Part shown: piece after piece, positions 55,012 through 64,000 of the stretch
Numbering within the stretch: position 1 is the first letter of the stretch
How the letters are laid out: each line of letters starts with the position of its first letter
NCBI RefSeq assembly: GCF_014636175.1
Contig: NZ_BMDW01000005.1
Span: forward strand, 62,001-126,000
Source of the DNA: Sphingomonas psychrolutea
GTDB lineage: Bacteria > Pseudomonadota > Alphaproteobacteria > Sphingomonadales > Sphingomonadaceae
Direction of reading: 5' to 3'
Length of the DNA: 64,000 nt
Made by a program: the position numbers and the translations under genes
The notes under the pieces: generated by a model
Seen by the model: the letters and a program-made list of their open reading frames with translations, nothing else
Databases searched by the model: none
Told to the model about the DNA's origin: nothing

Positions 55012-55989
55012 TCAGCCGGTCAGCGCGAGCAGGGCGAACGTCGCCAACCAGTGCTCCCCCATATAATCGTCGGCCAGATGCGGCAGCGCGGCGTGAAGAT
55101 GCGCCTGCGCGATCGCGCGGGCCGTCGCCGACTCGGGCAAATCATCGGCAAGGCGCTGCCAGCACCACGCCCGCGCCAGATTCAATCCGTCGAGATGCGC
55201 GAGGCGACCGTCGCTGCGATCGGTAACAATGGCAGGCGTGCGCAAGCAAGCGGTCGGCGCGCCATACGGATCCGGCAGGAAAGCATCGAACCACGGACGA
55301 AACTTCGGGCCGAGCACGTCCTGCATCAGGACCGCTTCGCACAAGGTGGCGGACACAAAATCCTCGCCGCTCGGCTCCCACGGGCGCGCCGCGCGGTCCG
55401 CGCCGAACCACACCCCCGATCGTTCCTCAATCAACGCCGCGAGCGCGACGTCATGCGTCCGCGCCCAGCGCAGCGCGTGGATCAGCGCGAACGCCGTGCT
55501 GTCATGCTTGCCGCTGCGCACGGGATACAGAAGCTTTGGCAGATAGGCGGCAAAGCGCGCGGCGAACGCGCGGGCCAGCGGCTCGAGCGCAGCGGCCCAC
55601 GGTCTATCGGGGCGCAGCGCCAGCTCGTCGTGCAAGGCCAGCAGCCAGCCCCAGCCATAGGGGCGTTCGAACCCGCCGGTCATCGGGCGGTCGAGATAGG
55701 CGACTTCGCCGGCCACCTGCTGCGGCACCAGCATCCGATCGGCCAGGGCTTCGATTGCCGGTGTCTGGTCGATCGCGGGGAACAGGCGGGCGAGCCGCAT
55801 CACTTGCCACCAGCCATGCACGCAACTGTGCCAGTCGAAGCTGCCATGGAAGATTGGGTGTAGCGCGCTCGGGAGCGCGAGGTCGGACGGACCGTTCAGG
55901 ACCTGATCGAGCTTGTACGGCCATTCGCGCGTCAAATGGCCAAGCGTCAGCGCGGCGAACCGCTCGGCAGTGGCAGCATCGAGCATCAT
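55012..55989 (-). CDS. DUF2891 family protein
   Basis: 325 residues, cytoplasmic by absence of a signal. The DUF2891 pattern is clear: HPIFHGSFDWHSCVHGWW near residue 45, RPYGWGWLLAL, and HWLATFALLAL at the end. An alpha/alpha-barrel fold is likely, but no function is known. Overlaps the DUF979 stop by ATGA, making it the last gene of the oxoprolinase operon. Such genes often neighbour DUF969/DUF979. Confidence 0.82.
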   Translation of the reverse strand: MMLDAATAERFAALTLGHLTREWPYKLDQVLNGPSDLALPSALHPIFHGSFDWHSCVHGWWQVMRLARLFPAIDQTPAIEALADRMLVPQQVAGEVAYLDRPMTGGFERPYGWGWLLALHDELALRPDRPWAAALEPLARAFAARFAAYLPKLLYPVRSGKHDSTAFALIHALRWARTHDVALAALIEERSGVWFGADRAARPWEPSGEDFVSATLCEAVLMQDVLGPKFRPWFDAFLPDPYGAPTACLRTPAIVTDRSDGRLAHLDGLNLARAWCWQRLADDLPESATARAIAQAHLHAALPHLADDYMGEHWLATFALLALTG

Positions 55990-56927
55990 CGGAATCCCAG
56001 CCAGTAGAGCAAAGCGATATTGACCGCCAAAAGCGGCAGCGCGGTCGGCACCTGAGCCTTGATCACCGCGCTCTTGTCTTTCAACTCGAGCAAGGCGGCG
56101 GGCACCAGATTGAAGTTCGCCGCCATCGGCGTCATCAGCGTACCGCAGAATCCGGCCAGCATCCCGATCGCCGCGATCACCGCCGGGTCGCCGTGATGGC
56201 GTCCGATCAGCAGCGGCATCGCGACTGCGGCGAACATCACCGGAAAGGCGGCGAAGGCATTGCCCATCACCATCGTGAACGCCGCCATGCCAAGCGCATA
56301 AACGAGCACCGCCCCGATCAGGCTGCCAGCGGGGATCGCGGCGCCGGCAATGCCACCGACGACTTGCCCAACCCCGGCGAGCGCGAACACCGCGCCGAGG
56401 CTCGCGAGCATCTGCGGCAAAACCGCCGCCCAGCCGACGCTATCCATCAGACGCAGCCCCTCGGCAAAGGGCATGGTGGGACGCGGGCGGAACCAGGCAT
56501 AACCGATCGCGAGTGCAAGCAGGACGCCGCAGGTGAGCGCCACCAGCGTGATCTGCTTGGGATCGACCAAGGCGGGTGCGGCCTTGAAGGCCAGCGTACC
56601 GAGCAAGGCGGTCGCCGGGGTCACGAGCGCGGGCAGGAACAGCCGATTGCCGCGCTGCGCCGCCTCGGCCTGGCGTTCGGTCGTGCCGGTGGTGCTGCGC
56701 GCACCGCGTCCCATCGCGCCGGTGCCCGCGATGGCGACGAGGCCGAGCACGAGCACGCCATTGCCGAGATCGCCGATCCGGTCGCCGAACAGGAAGCTCA
56801 CGCTCAGCAAGGCGTAGAAACCGGCATTGCCGAAGCGCTTGGCATTGCCGCGATCGGTCGCGCTGAGCCAGGCGAACGCGGCGAACATCAGCCCGGCGAC
56901 GGCGTAGATGAAATTAGTACCGATCAT
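55986..56927 (-). CDS. DUF979 family membrane protein
   Basis: 313 residues, about ten membrane helices, with the DUF979 segments MIGTNFIYAVAGLMFAAFAW, MVMGNAFAAFPVMFAAVAMPLLI and GTLMTPMAANFNLVPAALLELKDKSAVIKAQVPTA. Paired by ATGA overlap with DUF969; the two are thought to be subunits of one carrier. Alongside a fused oxoprolinase they probably import 5-oxoproline or a related lactam (inference from context). Confidence 0.85.
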   Translation of the reverse strand: MIGTNFIYAVAGLMFAAFAWLSATDRGNAKRFGNAGFYALLSVSFLFGDRIGDLGNGVLVLGLVAIAGTGAMGRGARSTTGTTERQAEAAQRGNRLFLPALVTPATALLGTLAFKAAPALVDPKQITLVALTCGVLLALAIGYAWFRPRPTMPFAEGLRLMDSVGWAAVLPQMLASLGAVFALAGVGQVVGGIAGAAIPAGSLIGAVLVYALGMAAFTMVMGNAFAAFPVMFAAVAMPLLIGRHHGDPAVIAAIGMLAGFCGTLMTPMAANFNLVPAALLELKDKSAVIKAQVPTALPLLAVNIALLYWLGFR

Positions 56928-57577
56928 GCGCCGCGCGCCAAGCGACGATCGAGCCACCAAAGGCGGCCGCCATGAATCAGCAGCGCCGCGATCGCGGTGG
57001 GGATCGCCCAGAGCGACAGATGCAGCGGCTGGATGACGATGCCATAGCCTTCCAACACCCCCTTCATCAGCAGGATCGACCCGATCGCGATGAAGATGTC
57101 CTCGCCAAAGAACAGCCCGATATTGTCGGTCGCGGCGGCGAGCGCGGGGATTGCGTCGCCACCCGGCGCGACACCCTGCCGCTCGGCCGCCGCCTCGGCC
57201 ATTGGCGCGACCAGCGGGCGCACGCTTTGTGCCGGGCCTGCGATCGAGGTCAGGCCGAGCGCCGATGTGATTTGCCGGAACAGCAGATACCCAATCAGCA
57301 ATCGCCCAACCGTCGCGCCGCGCAAGCCCGCGATTGCGCCTCGCGCGCGCTCCTGCAGACCGTAGCGTTCGAGCAGGGCTATGACCGGCAACACGATGTA
57401 AATCGCACTGACATAGCGGTTGGTGTTGAACGCCTTGCCGAACGCAGCAAGGATCGCGAGCGGATCGATCCCGGCGGCGAGGCCGGTTACCAGCGCCGAC
57501 ACCGCGACGACCAGCAGCGGGTTGAAGCGCAACAGGAAGCCCGCGACGATTACTGCGATCCCGGCCAGAGCGAGCAT
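56924..57577 (-). CDS. DUF969 family membrane protein
   Basis: 217 residues, about six helices. DUF969 hallmarks are FNTNRYVSAIYIVLPVIALLERYGLQERA, GLTSIAGPAQSVRPLVAPMAEAAAE and TDNIGLFFGEDIFIAIGSILLMKGVLEGYGI. Its ATG directly follows the oxoprolinase TGA with no bases between, and its stop overlaps the DUF979 start. With DUF979 it forms the presumed transporter of this operon. Confidence 0.86.
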   Translation of the reverse strand: MLALAGIAVIVAGFLLRFNPLLVVAVSALVTGLAAGIDPLAILAAFGKAFNTNRYVSAIYIVLPVIALLERYGLQERARGAIAGLRGATVGRLLIGYLLFRQITSALGLTSIAGPAQSVRPLVAPMAEAAAERQGVAPGGDAIPALAAATDNIGLFFGEDIFIAIGSILLMKGVLEGYGIVIQPLHLSLWAIPTAIAALLIHGGRLWWLDRRLARGA

Positions 57578-60500
57578 TCAATCCCCTCCGAAGCCGCCGC
57601 CGCCGGGCGTTGCGATCACGAACACGTCGCCCGCGCGCATGTCTACCTTTGCAGTGGACCCAAGCTGCTCGATCGATCCGTCGGCGCGTTCGACGCGGGC
57701 TGCGCCCACGGCGCCCGCCGCCCCGCCGTCCAGCCCGAACGGTGCCACGCGGCGGCGATTGGCGAGGATGCAGGCGGTCATGTCGGACAGGAATCGCACA
57801 CGCCGCAGCCCGCCGTCGCCGCCTTTATGGGTGCCAGCGCCGCCCGACTGTGCGCGGATCGAGAATTCCTCGAGCAACACCGGGAAGCGCGTTTCGAAGA
57901 TTTCCGGGTCGGTCAGGCGGCTGTTGGTCATGTGCGTCTGGATGACCGCGGTACCGTCATAGCCCGGCCCGGCCCCCGATCCCCCGGCGATCGTCTCATA
58001 ATATTGATAGGTCTCGTCGCCGAAGGTGAAATTGTTCATCGTGCCCTGGCTCGCCGCCATCGCGCCGAGCGCGCCGAACACGGCATCGGTAACGACTTGG
58101 CTCGTTTCGACGTTGCCCGCCACCACCGCCGCCGGAAAGCGCGGATTGAGCATCGATCCCTCCGGCACGCGGACCGTCACGCCGCGCAGGCACCCGTCAT
58201 TGAGCGGAACATCTTCATCGAGCAGCACGCGCAGGACGTACAGCATTGCGGCGCGGACGATCGAGACCGGTGCGTTGAAATTGTTGGGCCGCTGCGCGCT
58301 GGTCCCGGCGAAATCGACCGTCATGGTTTGCCTTGCGCGATCGACCCGGATCGCGACGCGGACGACCGCGCCGTCATCCATTTCATAGGCGAAAGCGCCA
58401 TCGTCGAGCCGCGCGATCAAGCGCCGTGTCGCCGCGTCGGCATTTGCCTGGACATGTTCCATGTAAGCGCTGACGACATCCGCGCCATAGTCGCCGGCGA
58501 TCCGCGCGAGGCCCGCCGCGCCGCGCGTACAGGCGGCAAGCTGGGCGGCGAGATCGGCGATATTCTGGTCGATGTTGCGCGCCGGGTACGGCCCGCCGCC
58601 GAACAACGCGCGCAGTTCGGCTTCGCGGAAACGCCCTTCGTCCACCACCAGCACATCGTCGAGCAACACCCCTTCCTGCTCGACCGAGACGCTGTCGGGC
58701 GGCATCGATCCGGGGGTGATCCCGCCGACGTCGGCATGATGGCCGCGCGCGGCGACGAACCAGTCGGGCGTGTCGCCATCGTTGGTGAACACCGGCATGA
58801 TGACGGTGATATCAGGAAGGTGCGTGCCGCCGCGATACGGCGCGTTGAGCGCATAGGCGTCGCCCCGGCGGATGCCGCGTCCGTCCGCGGCGCCCCCGCG
58901 CGCGGCGAGGATCGTGCGGATGCTCTCCCCCATCGAGCCGAGATGCACCGGGATATGCGGCGCGTTAGCGACGAGATTGCCCGCCGCGTCGAACACAGCG
59001 CACGAGAAATCGAGCCGCTCGCGGATGTTGACCGAGGCGGCGGAGCGTTGCAGCGCGGCCCCCATTTCCTCGGCGATGCTCATGAACAATCCGGCGAAGA
59101 TCGCGAGCCGGGCGGGATCGCTTTCTGTCCCGACGCTGGCGATGCTTCGAGCCGCGACACGATCGAGGATCAGATTGCCGGTCGCATCGACGCGCGCGCG
59201 CCAGCCCGGTTCGACGACGGTCGTCGCCATCGGATCGATGATCAAGGCAGGCCCGTCGAGCGCGTGACCAGCGGGCAACCCCTCGCGCGCCAGCACCGGT
59301 GTGTCGTGCCACGCGCCGGCCATGTGAACGGGCACGATGGCGAGCGGTGCAGCGGGATGATCGGGCAAATCGACCAGCGTCGTTTCGATCGGCGGGCTTG
59401 CCGCGACCGCTTCGGCGACGAGGCGATCGACGATCAAGGCTTGCGTGCTCGCAAAGCCGAATTGCGCCACATGCGCCACGTCGAAGGCGGCGATCATTGC
59501 GCCGGTCCCGGCGAAATCGAGTTCGATCGTATGGTCGGTCTGGCCGCGGCGCAGGTGCACGCGGCGTTCGACGACGACCGTCGCAGGCATCACGCCTTGC
59601 GCCACCAGCGCTTGCTGCGCTTCCTCCACCAGCGCTCCGAAAGCGGCTTCAATCGCAGCGCGATTCTCGATCCCCGCGCCCAGCGTCCGCTCGCGCAGCA
59701 CGCGCCGATCGGCCAGCCCCATGCCATACGCCGACAGCACGCCCGCCAGCGGATGGATCAGCACCCGATCCATCCCCAGTGCATCGGCGACCAGACAGGC
59801 GTGCTGCCCGCCAGCACCACCGAAACAGGCGAGCGTGTAGCGCGTCACATCGTGCCCGCGCGCGACCGAGATTTTGCGGATCGCATTGGCCATGTTCGCG
59901 ACCGCGACCGCGACGAAGCCTTCGGCGGCGGCATAAGGATCGAGCGGCAGTTCGGCGAAGCGCGCCCCCACTGCCGCCGGATCGAGCGGTTGATTGCCCT
60001 GCGCGCCGAACAATGCGGGGAAAAAGTCGGGGCGCAGCTTGCCGAGCATGACGTTGCAGTCGGTAACGGTCAGCGGACCGCCGCGCCGATAGCACGCCGG
60101 CCCCGGCACCGCCCCGGCGCTTTCCGGCCCGACCAACAAGCGCTGTCCGTCGAAGCGGCAAATCGATCCGCCGCCCGCCGCGACGGTATGGATGCGCAAC
60201 ATCGGCGCGCGGAGGCGGGCGCCCGCGATCAGCGTCTCGGTATCGCGCTCATAACTGCCGGCATAATGCGACACGTCGGTCGAGGTGCCGCCCATGTCGA
60301 ACCCGATGATGCGGTAGAACCCCGCTTCGCGCGCGGTCGCCGCCATGCCGACGATCCCGCCCGCCGGCCCCGACAGGATCGCATCCTTGCCGCGAAAGCT
60401 TGCGCCGTCGACTAGCCCGCCCGACGATTGCATGAACAGCGCGTTGTGGCCCAGCGCCGCGTACAGCCCCGCGACATAGCGATCGAGCACGGGCGAAAGA

Positions 60501-61120
60501 TAGGCATCGACCAGCGTCGTATCGCCGCGACCGATCAGCTTGATCAGCGGCGCGACGCGGTGGCTGACCGAGATTTGGGTGAAGCCGATCGCCTCCGCAA
60601 GCTCGGCCAGTGCCGCCTCATGCGCCGTAAAGCGATAGCCGTGCATCAAGACGATGGCGATCGACCGGAAACCGGCAGCATGGGCCGCCTGCAAACCGCG
60701 CCGTGCGGCGTCGCGGTCGAGCGGGGTCACCACTGCGCCATCCGCCGCGATCCGCTCGTCAATCTCGACGACATCCGCAAACAACGGTGCCGGCCGCACC
60801 AGATCGCGCGCGAAAATGTCGGCGCGCTCCTGATGCCCAATCACCAGCGCATCGCCGAACCCGCGCGTGATCGCCAATACGGTCGGTTCGCCCTTGCGTT
60901 CGAGCAGCGCGTTGGTCGCGACGGTCGTGCCAATGCGCAGTGCGATTGGCACGTCGGCGCCCGCCGTCAAGCGCCGGATTGCCTCGACCGCGGCATCGGC
61001 ATAGCGTTCGGGGTCTTCGGAGAGCAATTTGGCGGTGAGCACCGCGCCGCAGGGCTTGCGGGCCACGACATCGGTAAAGGTACCGCCGCGATCAATCCAG
61101 AACTGCCATGGCACCATCAT
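57578..61120 (-). CDS. Fused hydantoinase A/B (5-oxoprolinase) family enzyme
   Basis: About 1180 residues, the eukaryotic-type fusion of HyuA and HyuB domains. HyuA: WIDRGGTFTDVVA and RIGTTVATNALLERKGEPT near the N terminus and GFDMGGTSTDVS about residue 280. HyuB begins near residue 690 (ESDPARLAIFAGLFMSIAEEMGAALQRSA) and ends with the glycine-rich VIATPGGGGFGGD. ATP-dependent ring opening of 5-oxoproline to glutamate is the best call; other family members act on hydantoins. ATG choices lie at 61120 and 61117, with GTG at 61132. First gene of the four-gene operon. Confidence 0.85.
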   Translation of the reverse strand: MMVPWQFWIDRGGTFTDVVARKPCGAVLTAKLLSEDPERYADAAVEAIRRLTAGADVPIALRIGTTVATNALLERKGEPTVLAITRGFGDALVIGHQERADIFARDLVRPAPLFADVVEIDERIAADGAVVTPLDRDAARRGLQAAHAAGFRSIAIVLMHGYRFTAHEAALAELAEAIGFTQISVSHRVAPLIKLIGRGDTTLVDAYLSPVLDRYVAGLYAALGHNALFMQSSGGLVDGASFRGKDAILSGPAGGIVGMAATAREAGFYRIIGFDMGGTSTDVSHYAGSYERDTETLIAGARLRAPMLRIHTVAAGGGSICRFDGQRLLVGPESAGAVPGPACYRRGGPLTVTDCNVMLGKLRPDFFPALFGAQGNQPLDPAAVGARFAELPLDPYAAAEGFVAVAVANMANAIRKISVARGHDVTRYTLACFGGAGGQHACLVADALGMDRVLIHPLAGVLSAYGMGLADRRVLRERTLGAGIENRAAIEAAFGALVEEAQQALVAQGVMPATVVVERRVHLRRGQTDHTIELDFAGTGAMIAAFDVAHVAQFGFASTQALIVDRLVAEAVAASPPIETTLVDLPDHPAAPLAIVPVHMAGAWHDTPVLAREGLPAGHALDGPALIIDPMATTVVEPGWRARVDATGNLILDRVAARSIASVGTESDPARLAIFAGLFMSIAEEMGAALQRSAASVNIRERLDFSCAVFDAAGNLVANAPHIPVHLGSMGESIRTILAARGGAADGRGIRRGDAYALNAPYRGGTHLPDITVIMPVFTNDGDTPDWFVAARGHHADVGGITPGSMPPDSVSVEQEGVLLDDVLVVDEGRFREAELRALFGGGPYPARNIDQNIADLAAQLAACTRGAAGLARIAGDYGADVVSAYMEHVQANADAATRRLIARLDDGAFAYEMDDGAVVRVAIRVDRARQTMTVDFAGTSAQRPNNFNAPVSIVRAAMLYVLRVLLDEDVPLNDGCLRGVTVRVPEGSMLNPRFPAAVVAGNVETSQVVTDAVFGALGAMAASQGTMNNFTFGDETYQYYETIAGGSGAGPGYDGTAVIQTHMTNSRLTDPEIFETRFPVLLEEFSIRAQSGGAGTHKGGDGGLRRVRFLSDMTACILANRRRVAPFGLDGGAAGAVGAARVERADGSIEQLGSTAKVDMRAGDVFVIATPGGGGFGGD

Positions 61121-61242
61121 TCCGTCTCTCACTTCCGCAGGTGCGGATCAAGCCGGCGTTCTGTTTGGTCAGACGACGCAAAGCGTCGCGGCGTGCGCCG
61201 AATGCGCGTCGGGCCGCGCGCGCGATTTCCCCGATACCCGTC

Positions 61243-61845
61243 TTACTGTCCGGCAAGCCGCTTCTCGAACAACGCCTTGAGGAGCCGAGCCTCGAGCAGC
61301 CGCCCGACGAGATAGAGCGTGGCGAAAAGCCCCGCGAAGACATACGCCGGCGTGGGCGAGGGTTTCTTATTCTTGCCACCGGGCTTGTCGGCGCCCTTTT
61401 TCGCAGGCTTTTCTGGGGCGGGGGCGCCGAGTGCTTTGTCGATCGGGTTCATCGGCACGTCGGCCTTTTTGGCCGCCGCCTTTTTCGCAGCGTCGGGCGC
61501 TTTCCAGGCATTGCCCTGCAGGATGGTCAGTTGCGCGATCCCCAGGAACAGCAAGGGTGCCAAGAAACAGAAGAGCAACGCCCGGCTGGCCAACCGATAG
61601 CGCAGCACCGGCCCATCGGCCCCGTTTTCGATCCGCAGGACGCCACCGTCGAAGACCGACATCTTATCCTGCGCGAGTTGGTCCTTCTTATGGAAGGTAA
61701 GCGTGTCGCCGGTCCGTTGGCGGGTCGTCCCGGGCTGGCGGAACAGCGCGTCGAGTTGGTCGAAGGCATCGTCGCCCGATTGTCCGGGGGCGAGCGCCAC
61801 GGTGCCGCTGACGTGCCAGATCCAGTCGATAAAACGTGTGTTCAC
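61243..61845 (-). CDS. Hypothetical membrane protein, 200 aa
   Basis: Not recognised. A soluble N-terminal region (FIDWIWHVSGTVALAPGQSGDDAFDQLDAL) is followed by one membrane helix near residue 90 (ALLFCFLAPLLFLGIAQL), a Lys/Pro/Ala-rich linker and a second helix near residue 170. AGGAGG lies four bases before the GTG start at 61845. Stands alone between the oxoprolinase operon and the sterol desaturase. Confidence 0.7.
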   Translation of the reverse strand: MNTRFIDWIWHVSGTVALAPGQSGDDAFDQLDALFRQPGTTRQRTGDTLTFHKKDQLAQDKMSVFDGGVLRIENGADGPVLRYRLASRALLFCFLAPLLFLGIAQLTILQGNAWKAPDAAKKAAAKKADVPMNPIDKALGAPAPEKPAKKGADKPGGKNKKPSPTPAYVFAGLFATLYLVGRLLEARLLKALFEKRLAGQ

Positions 61846-61971
61846 GGGACCTCCTGTTGAGAAATACGCTCGATGTCGCCGTGGGTGGCGCGGGGCGGCG
61901 GCACGTGGCGTGGCGCTGTCCTGACCAGGGCGAACGGCGAGCGGGAGGTTATGCTGACCGATCGGCTTTCC

Positions 61972-62955
61972 TCATTCGGCGGGCACGGCCGCCGGGCGTT
62001 GGCCAAACCGTTCCTTGATCGTCTTCCACCCTTCGGTGAAAGGATAGGTCATCTGCTCGCGGATCGCCATGCGGCGGCCGCCTTCCATGCCCAACAGTTC
62101 GGCCTCGCCGTCGATGCACGTGCCGAAAATACGATCGATGAAGATATAGGTGTTCGAATAATTGCTGCGCGTCGCTTCATAATCCTGCGAATGGTGCAGG
62201 CTGTGATGCTCGGTGGTGTTGAACAGGAACCGCCACCAGCGCGGCGAATTGAAGCGGACGTTGATATGCTGATAGGTGCCGATCGCGAGGCCGATCGCGC
62301 CGGCGAGCAGCGCTGCGCGCGGCACGAAATCGAAAAGTCCGCCGATCCCGATGCCGATCAGGAACAGTTCGACCGGATTGCCGACAGCGCCTTTGTTGAT
62401 GTTCAGCTGCGTGATGTAGTGATGCACCGAATGCGGCAGCCACAAGGGGTACCAATTGTGCATCGCGCGATGCATCCAATATTGCCCGAAATCGAAGATC
62501 AGCGAGATCATCAGCGCCTGCACCAGCAGTGGCAATCCGATGAACCAGGCGAATTTGTCCCAGTGCATCGACTGCTGGATATTTTCGATGATGACATCGC
62601 TGCCGATATATTGATCGACCATGCGGAGCAGGGTGTAGCCGAGGCCGACATAGAACAGGTCGGTGACCAGCTCCTTCCACGTCAGGCGCCAACTCTCGTA
62701 GCGCGGATTGACCCATTCGAGCCCCATCAGCAGCACCTTGAAGCCGATCCCGATACCGATTGCGGTCGATGTCTTGGCGATGGAATTGGGCGCGTAATAC
62801 CAGAACGCGATCAGCGCGAACAACACGGTCGGCTGAAACCACGTAAAGACGAATTGCTTGATCGGGCCGCCCTCGACCTTGGGAATATTTTCCCATCCGA
62901 TCGTGACCGGCGACTGCGTCCCGATCATCCGATTTCCTACGCGAATTCCGTCCAT
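61972..62955 (-). CDS. Sterol desaturase/fatty acid hydroxylase family protein
   Basis: 327 residues, four to five membrane helices. The histidine clusters for the di-iron centre are WMHRAMHN, PHSVHHYI and EHHSLHHSQDYEATRSNYSN, matching the FA_hydroxylase pattern HxxxH, HxxHH, HxxHH. Probably acts on a fatty acid, carotenoid or hopanoid-like lipid in the membrane; substrate unknown. GGGG precedes the ATG. A perfect 7-bp inverted repeat lies about 60 bases upstream. Confidence 0.88.
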   Translation of the reverse strand: MDGIRVGNRMIGTQSPVTIGWENIPKVEGGPIKQFVFTWFQPTVLFALIAFWYYAPNSIAKTSTAIGIGIGFKVLLMGLEWVNPRYESWRLTWKELVTDLFYVGLGYTLLRMVDQYIGSDVIIENIQQSMHWDKFAWFIGLPLLVQALMISLIFDFGQYWMHRAMHNWYPLWLPHSVHHYITQLNINKGAVGNPVELFLIGIGIGGLFDFVPRAALLAGAIGLAIGTYQHINVRFNSPRWWRFLFNTTEHHSLHHSQDYEATRSNYSNTYIFIDRIFGTCIDGEAELLGMEGGRRMAIREQMTYPFTEGWKTIKERFGQRPAAVPAE

Positions 62956-63306
62956 CTTGCCCCCGCGACACCAAGTCTCCCCGGCAAATTATCGCATCCC
63001 GGGCGACAGCGTCATACGTCATCGGACGTATAGCCGGTCTCAGCATGGGCGACGCGATCACTCGCCCGCAACTGGCAAGGCGCGGGGAGAGATCATCCTT
63101 TAGTCGGAATCGGCCCCTGCGCCCCGTTGCGACTGCGGTCGCTGGCTGGGTTTGCCGGCCTAACCCGCCGGGTTCCTACGTTAAACGCCCCATTGGCGAC
63201 CCTCGCATTGCCCCCATACTCCTCACTCTTGCCACGCACCGAAAAGGGCGGGCCGATCATGCCGGGAGGATCGAGGCTACGTGTGCTGATTACATAAGGG
63301 GGACTA
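62956..63306. other. 351-base intergenic region before the last TonB receptor
   Basis: No gene seen. It holds the inverted repeat at 63014-63031 and, about 130 bases before the receptor start, GGGTT (63148-63152), AACCC (63162-63166) and GGGTT (63170-63174), where the middle block could pair with either flank. No tRNA or recognisable riboswitch is seen. AAGGGGGACTA precedes the receptor ATG. Confidence 0.5.
63014..63031. promoter_or_regulatory. Inverted repeat upstream of the sterol desaturase gene
   Basis: ATACGTC-atcg-GACGTAT is a perfect 7-bp stem about 60 bases upstream of the minus-strand start at 62955. Possible operator for that gene or the start of its leader hairpin. Confidence 0.4.
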
Positions 63307-64000
63307 ATGACCACTACGTTCAAGATCAGGGCAGCTCTGCTGTCGGCCAGCGCCCTGGCCGGTCTCGGTGTCGGCGCCCCGGCGTTTGCCCAGACTCAAT
63401 TGACCGCGCCCGATGCTGCCCCCGGCAGCGCCAGCAACCCCGATGCCGCCGCTGCCAGCTCCGACGACATCGTCGTGACGGCGACGCGCCGCAACACCAC
63501 ATTGGCCGACGTTCCGATCAACATTACGGCAGTGGGTGCCGCGCAGATTGAGGAGCAGCGGCTCCATGACATCCGCGACCTGGCCGATTTCACCCCTGGC
63601 GTAACGATCAACCAGACCGGTCCGCGTGCCACCGGAACGATCGTACTGCGCGGCCTTTCCGCCAACGAGACCAGCGATTTCGGCAGCAATGCCGACCGCG
63701 CCGTCGCGATCTATCTCGGCGAAGTGCCGTTGTACCAGGATTTCAAGCTGCTCGATCTGGAGCGCGTCGAAGTCCTGCTCGGTCCGCAAGGCACGCTGTA
63801 CGGCGCGGGGACGCTGGCCGGTGCGATTCGCTACATTCCCAAACGCCCCAACACCACCGCATTGAGTGTCGATGCGCATATTCGCGGTTCGACCGTCGAC
63901 CAGGGCAGCCAATTCGGTTTCCAGGGCGATTTCACGGTCAACCTCCCGATCGTGACCGACCATGTCGCACTGCGCAGCACCGCCGGCTATTATTACGAAC
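63307..64000 (+). CDS. TonB-dependent receptor, 5' part
   Basis: The first 231 residues of a receptor cut by the window edge. Signal peptide MTTTFKIRAALLSASALAGL with cleavage after AFA near residue 28. A TonB-box-like DDIVVTATRR follows near residue 56, then the plug (DVPINITAVGAAQIEEQRL, RVEVLLGPQGTLYGAGTLAG). AAGGGGGACTA before the ATG supports the start. Substrate unknown; second TonB receptor of the window. Confidence 0.92.
   Translation, partial: MTTTFKIRAALLSASALAGLGVGAPAFAQTQLTAPDAAPGSASNPDAAAASSDDIVVTATRRNTTLADVPINITAVGAAQIEEQRLHDIRDLADFTPGVTINQTGPRATGTIVLRGLSANETSDFGSNADRAVAIYLGEVPLYQDFKLLDLERVEVLLGPQGTLYGAGTLAGAIRYIPKRPNTTALSVDAHIRGSTVDQGSQFGFQGDFTVNLPIVTDHVALRSTAGYYYE

Noticed and set aside
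56972-60415. A very long open frame on the plus strand opposite the oxoprolinase operon
   Set aside because: It is Arg/His-rich low-quality sequence without domains, opposite three genes with clear families; long antisense frames are normal in GC-rich DNA.

Overview
The window looks like chromosomal DNA of a sphingomonad (Alphaproteobacteria, Sphingomonas or a close relative). The evidence is the high GC content, dense codirectional operons with ATGA stop/start overlaps, large TonB-dependent receptors, a DivK-type regulator beside rpmG, and an alphaproteobacterial FnrN-type regulator (CxxC-x7-C). It is mostly core and metabolic chromosome. I see no rRNA, tRNA, CRISPR array, prophage or transposase. 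This assignment comes from reading the proteins, not from a database search.

Layout. 0.1-6.5 kb: a minus-strand run of hypothetical protein, GDT1-like protein, Dps, ATP-dependent DNA ligase, amidohydrolase, prolyl aminopeptidase and EamA transporter, with a strong hairpin between dps and the ligase. 6.6-10.7 kb: rpmG, divK (minus), then DUF3572, HAD hydrolase, RidA and a DUF885 protein. 10.9-15.4 kb: an overlapping operon of universal stress protein, P-type cation ATPase and AI-2E-type permease. 15.4-23.5 kb: an oxygen-response island with cytochrome bd (cydA, cydB and a 35-residue cydX), cydDC, ompW, an Fe-S FNR regulator and a hemerythrin-like protein. Three divergent promoters here carry FNR-box palindromes, one of them perfect. 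23.7-29.3 kb: an ABC ATPase, a giant ABC-permease/M1-aminopeptidase fusion and a YCF48-type secreted protein. 29.3-40.8 kb: serine hydrolase, TonB receptor, TPR-sulfotransferase, amino-acid permease, FAD oxidoreductase, a multi-hairpin intergenic repeat, a Rieske oxygenase and an M20 peptidase.

40.9-50 kb: a solitary RND pump gene broken at a (GGCT)3 tandem repeat with an AT-rich operator-like palindrome upstream, outer-membrane and periplasmic proteins of unknown role, an AraC regulator next to an outer-membrane protein with a shared TTGAAATA motif, and a second AraC gene with a single-base frameshift. 50.0-54.8 kb: CcdA and a thioredoxin, then a tightly overlapping four-gene operon encoding a ferritin-like di-iron protein, a KAS III-like condensing enzyme and a two-component ABC-2 exporter. 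This last set is my best candidate for an undescribed biosynthesis/export system. 55.0-61.1 kb: a second tight operon, fused 5-oxoprolinase/hydantoinase, DUF969, DUF979 and DUF2891, which reads as 5-oxoproline uptake and ring opening. 61.2-64 kb: a small membrane protein, a sterol-desaturase-family enzyme and the start of another TonB receptor that runs off the end.
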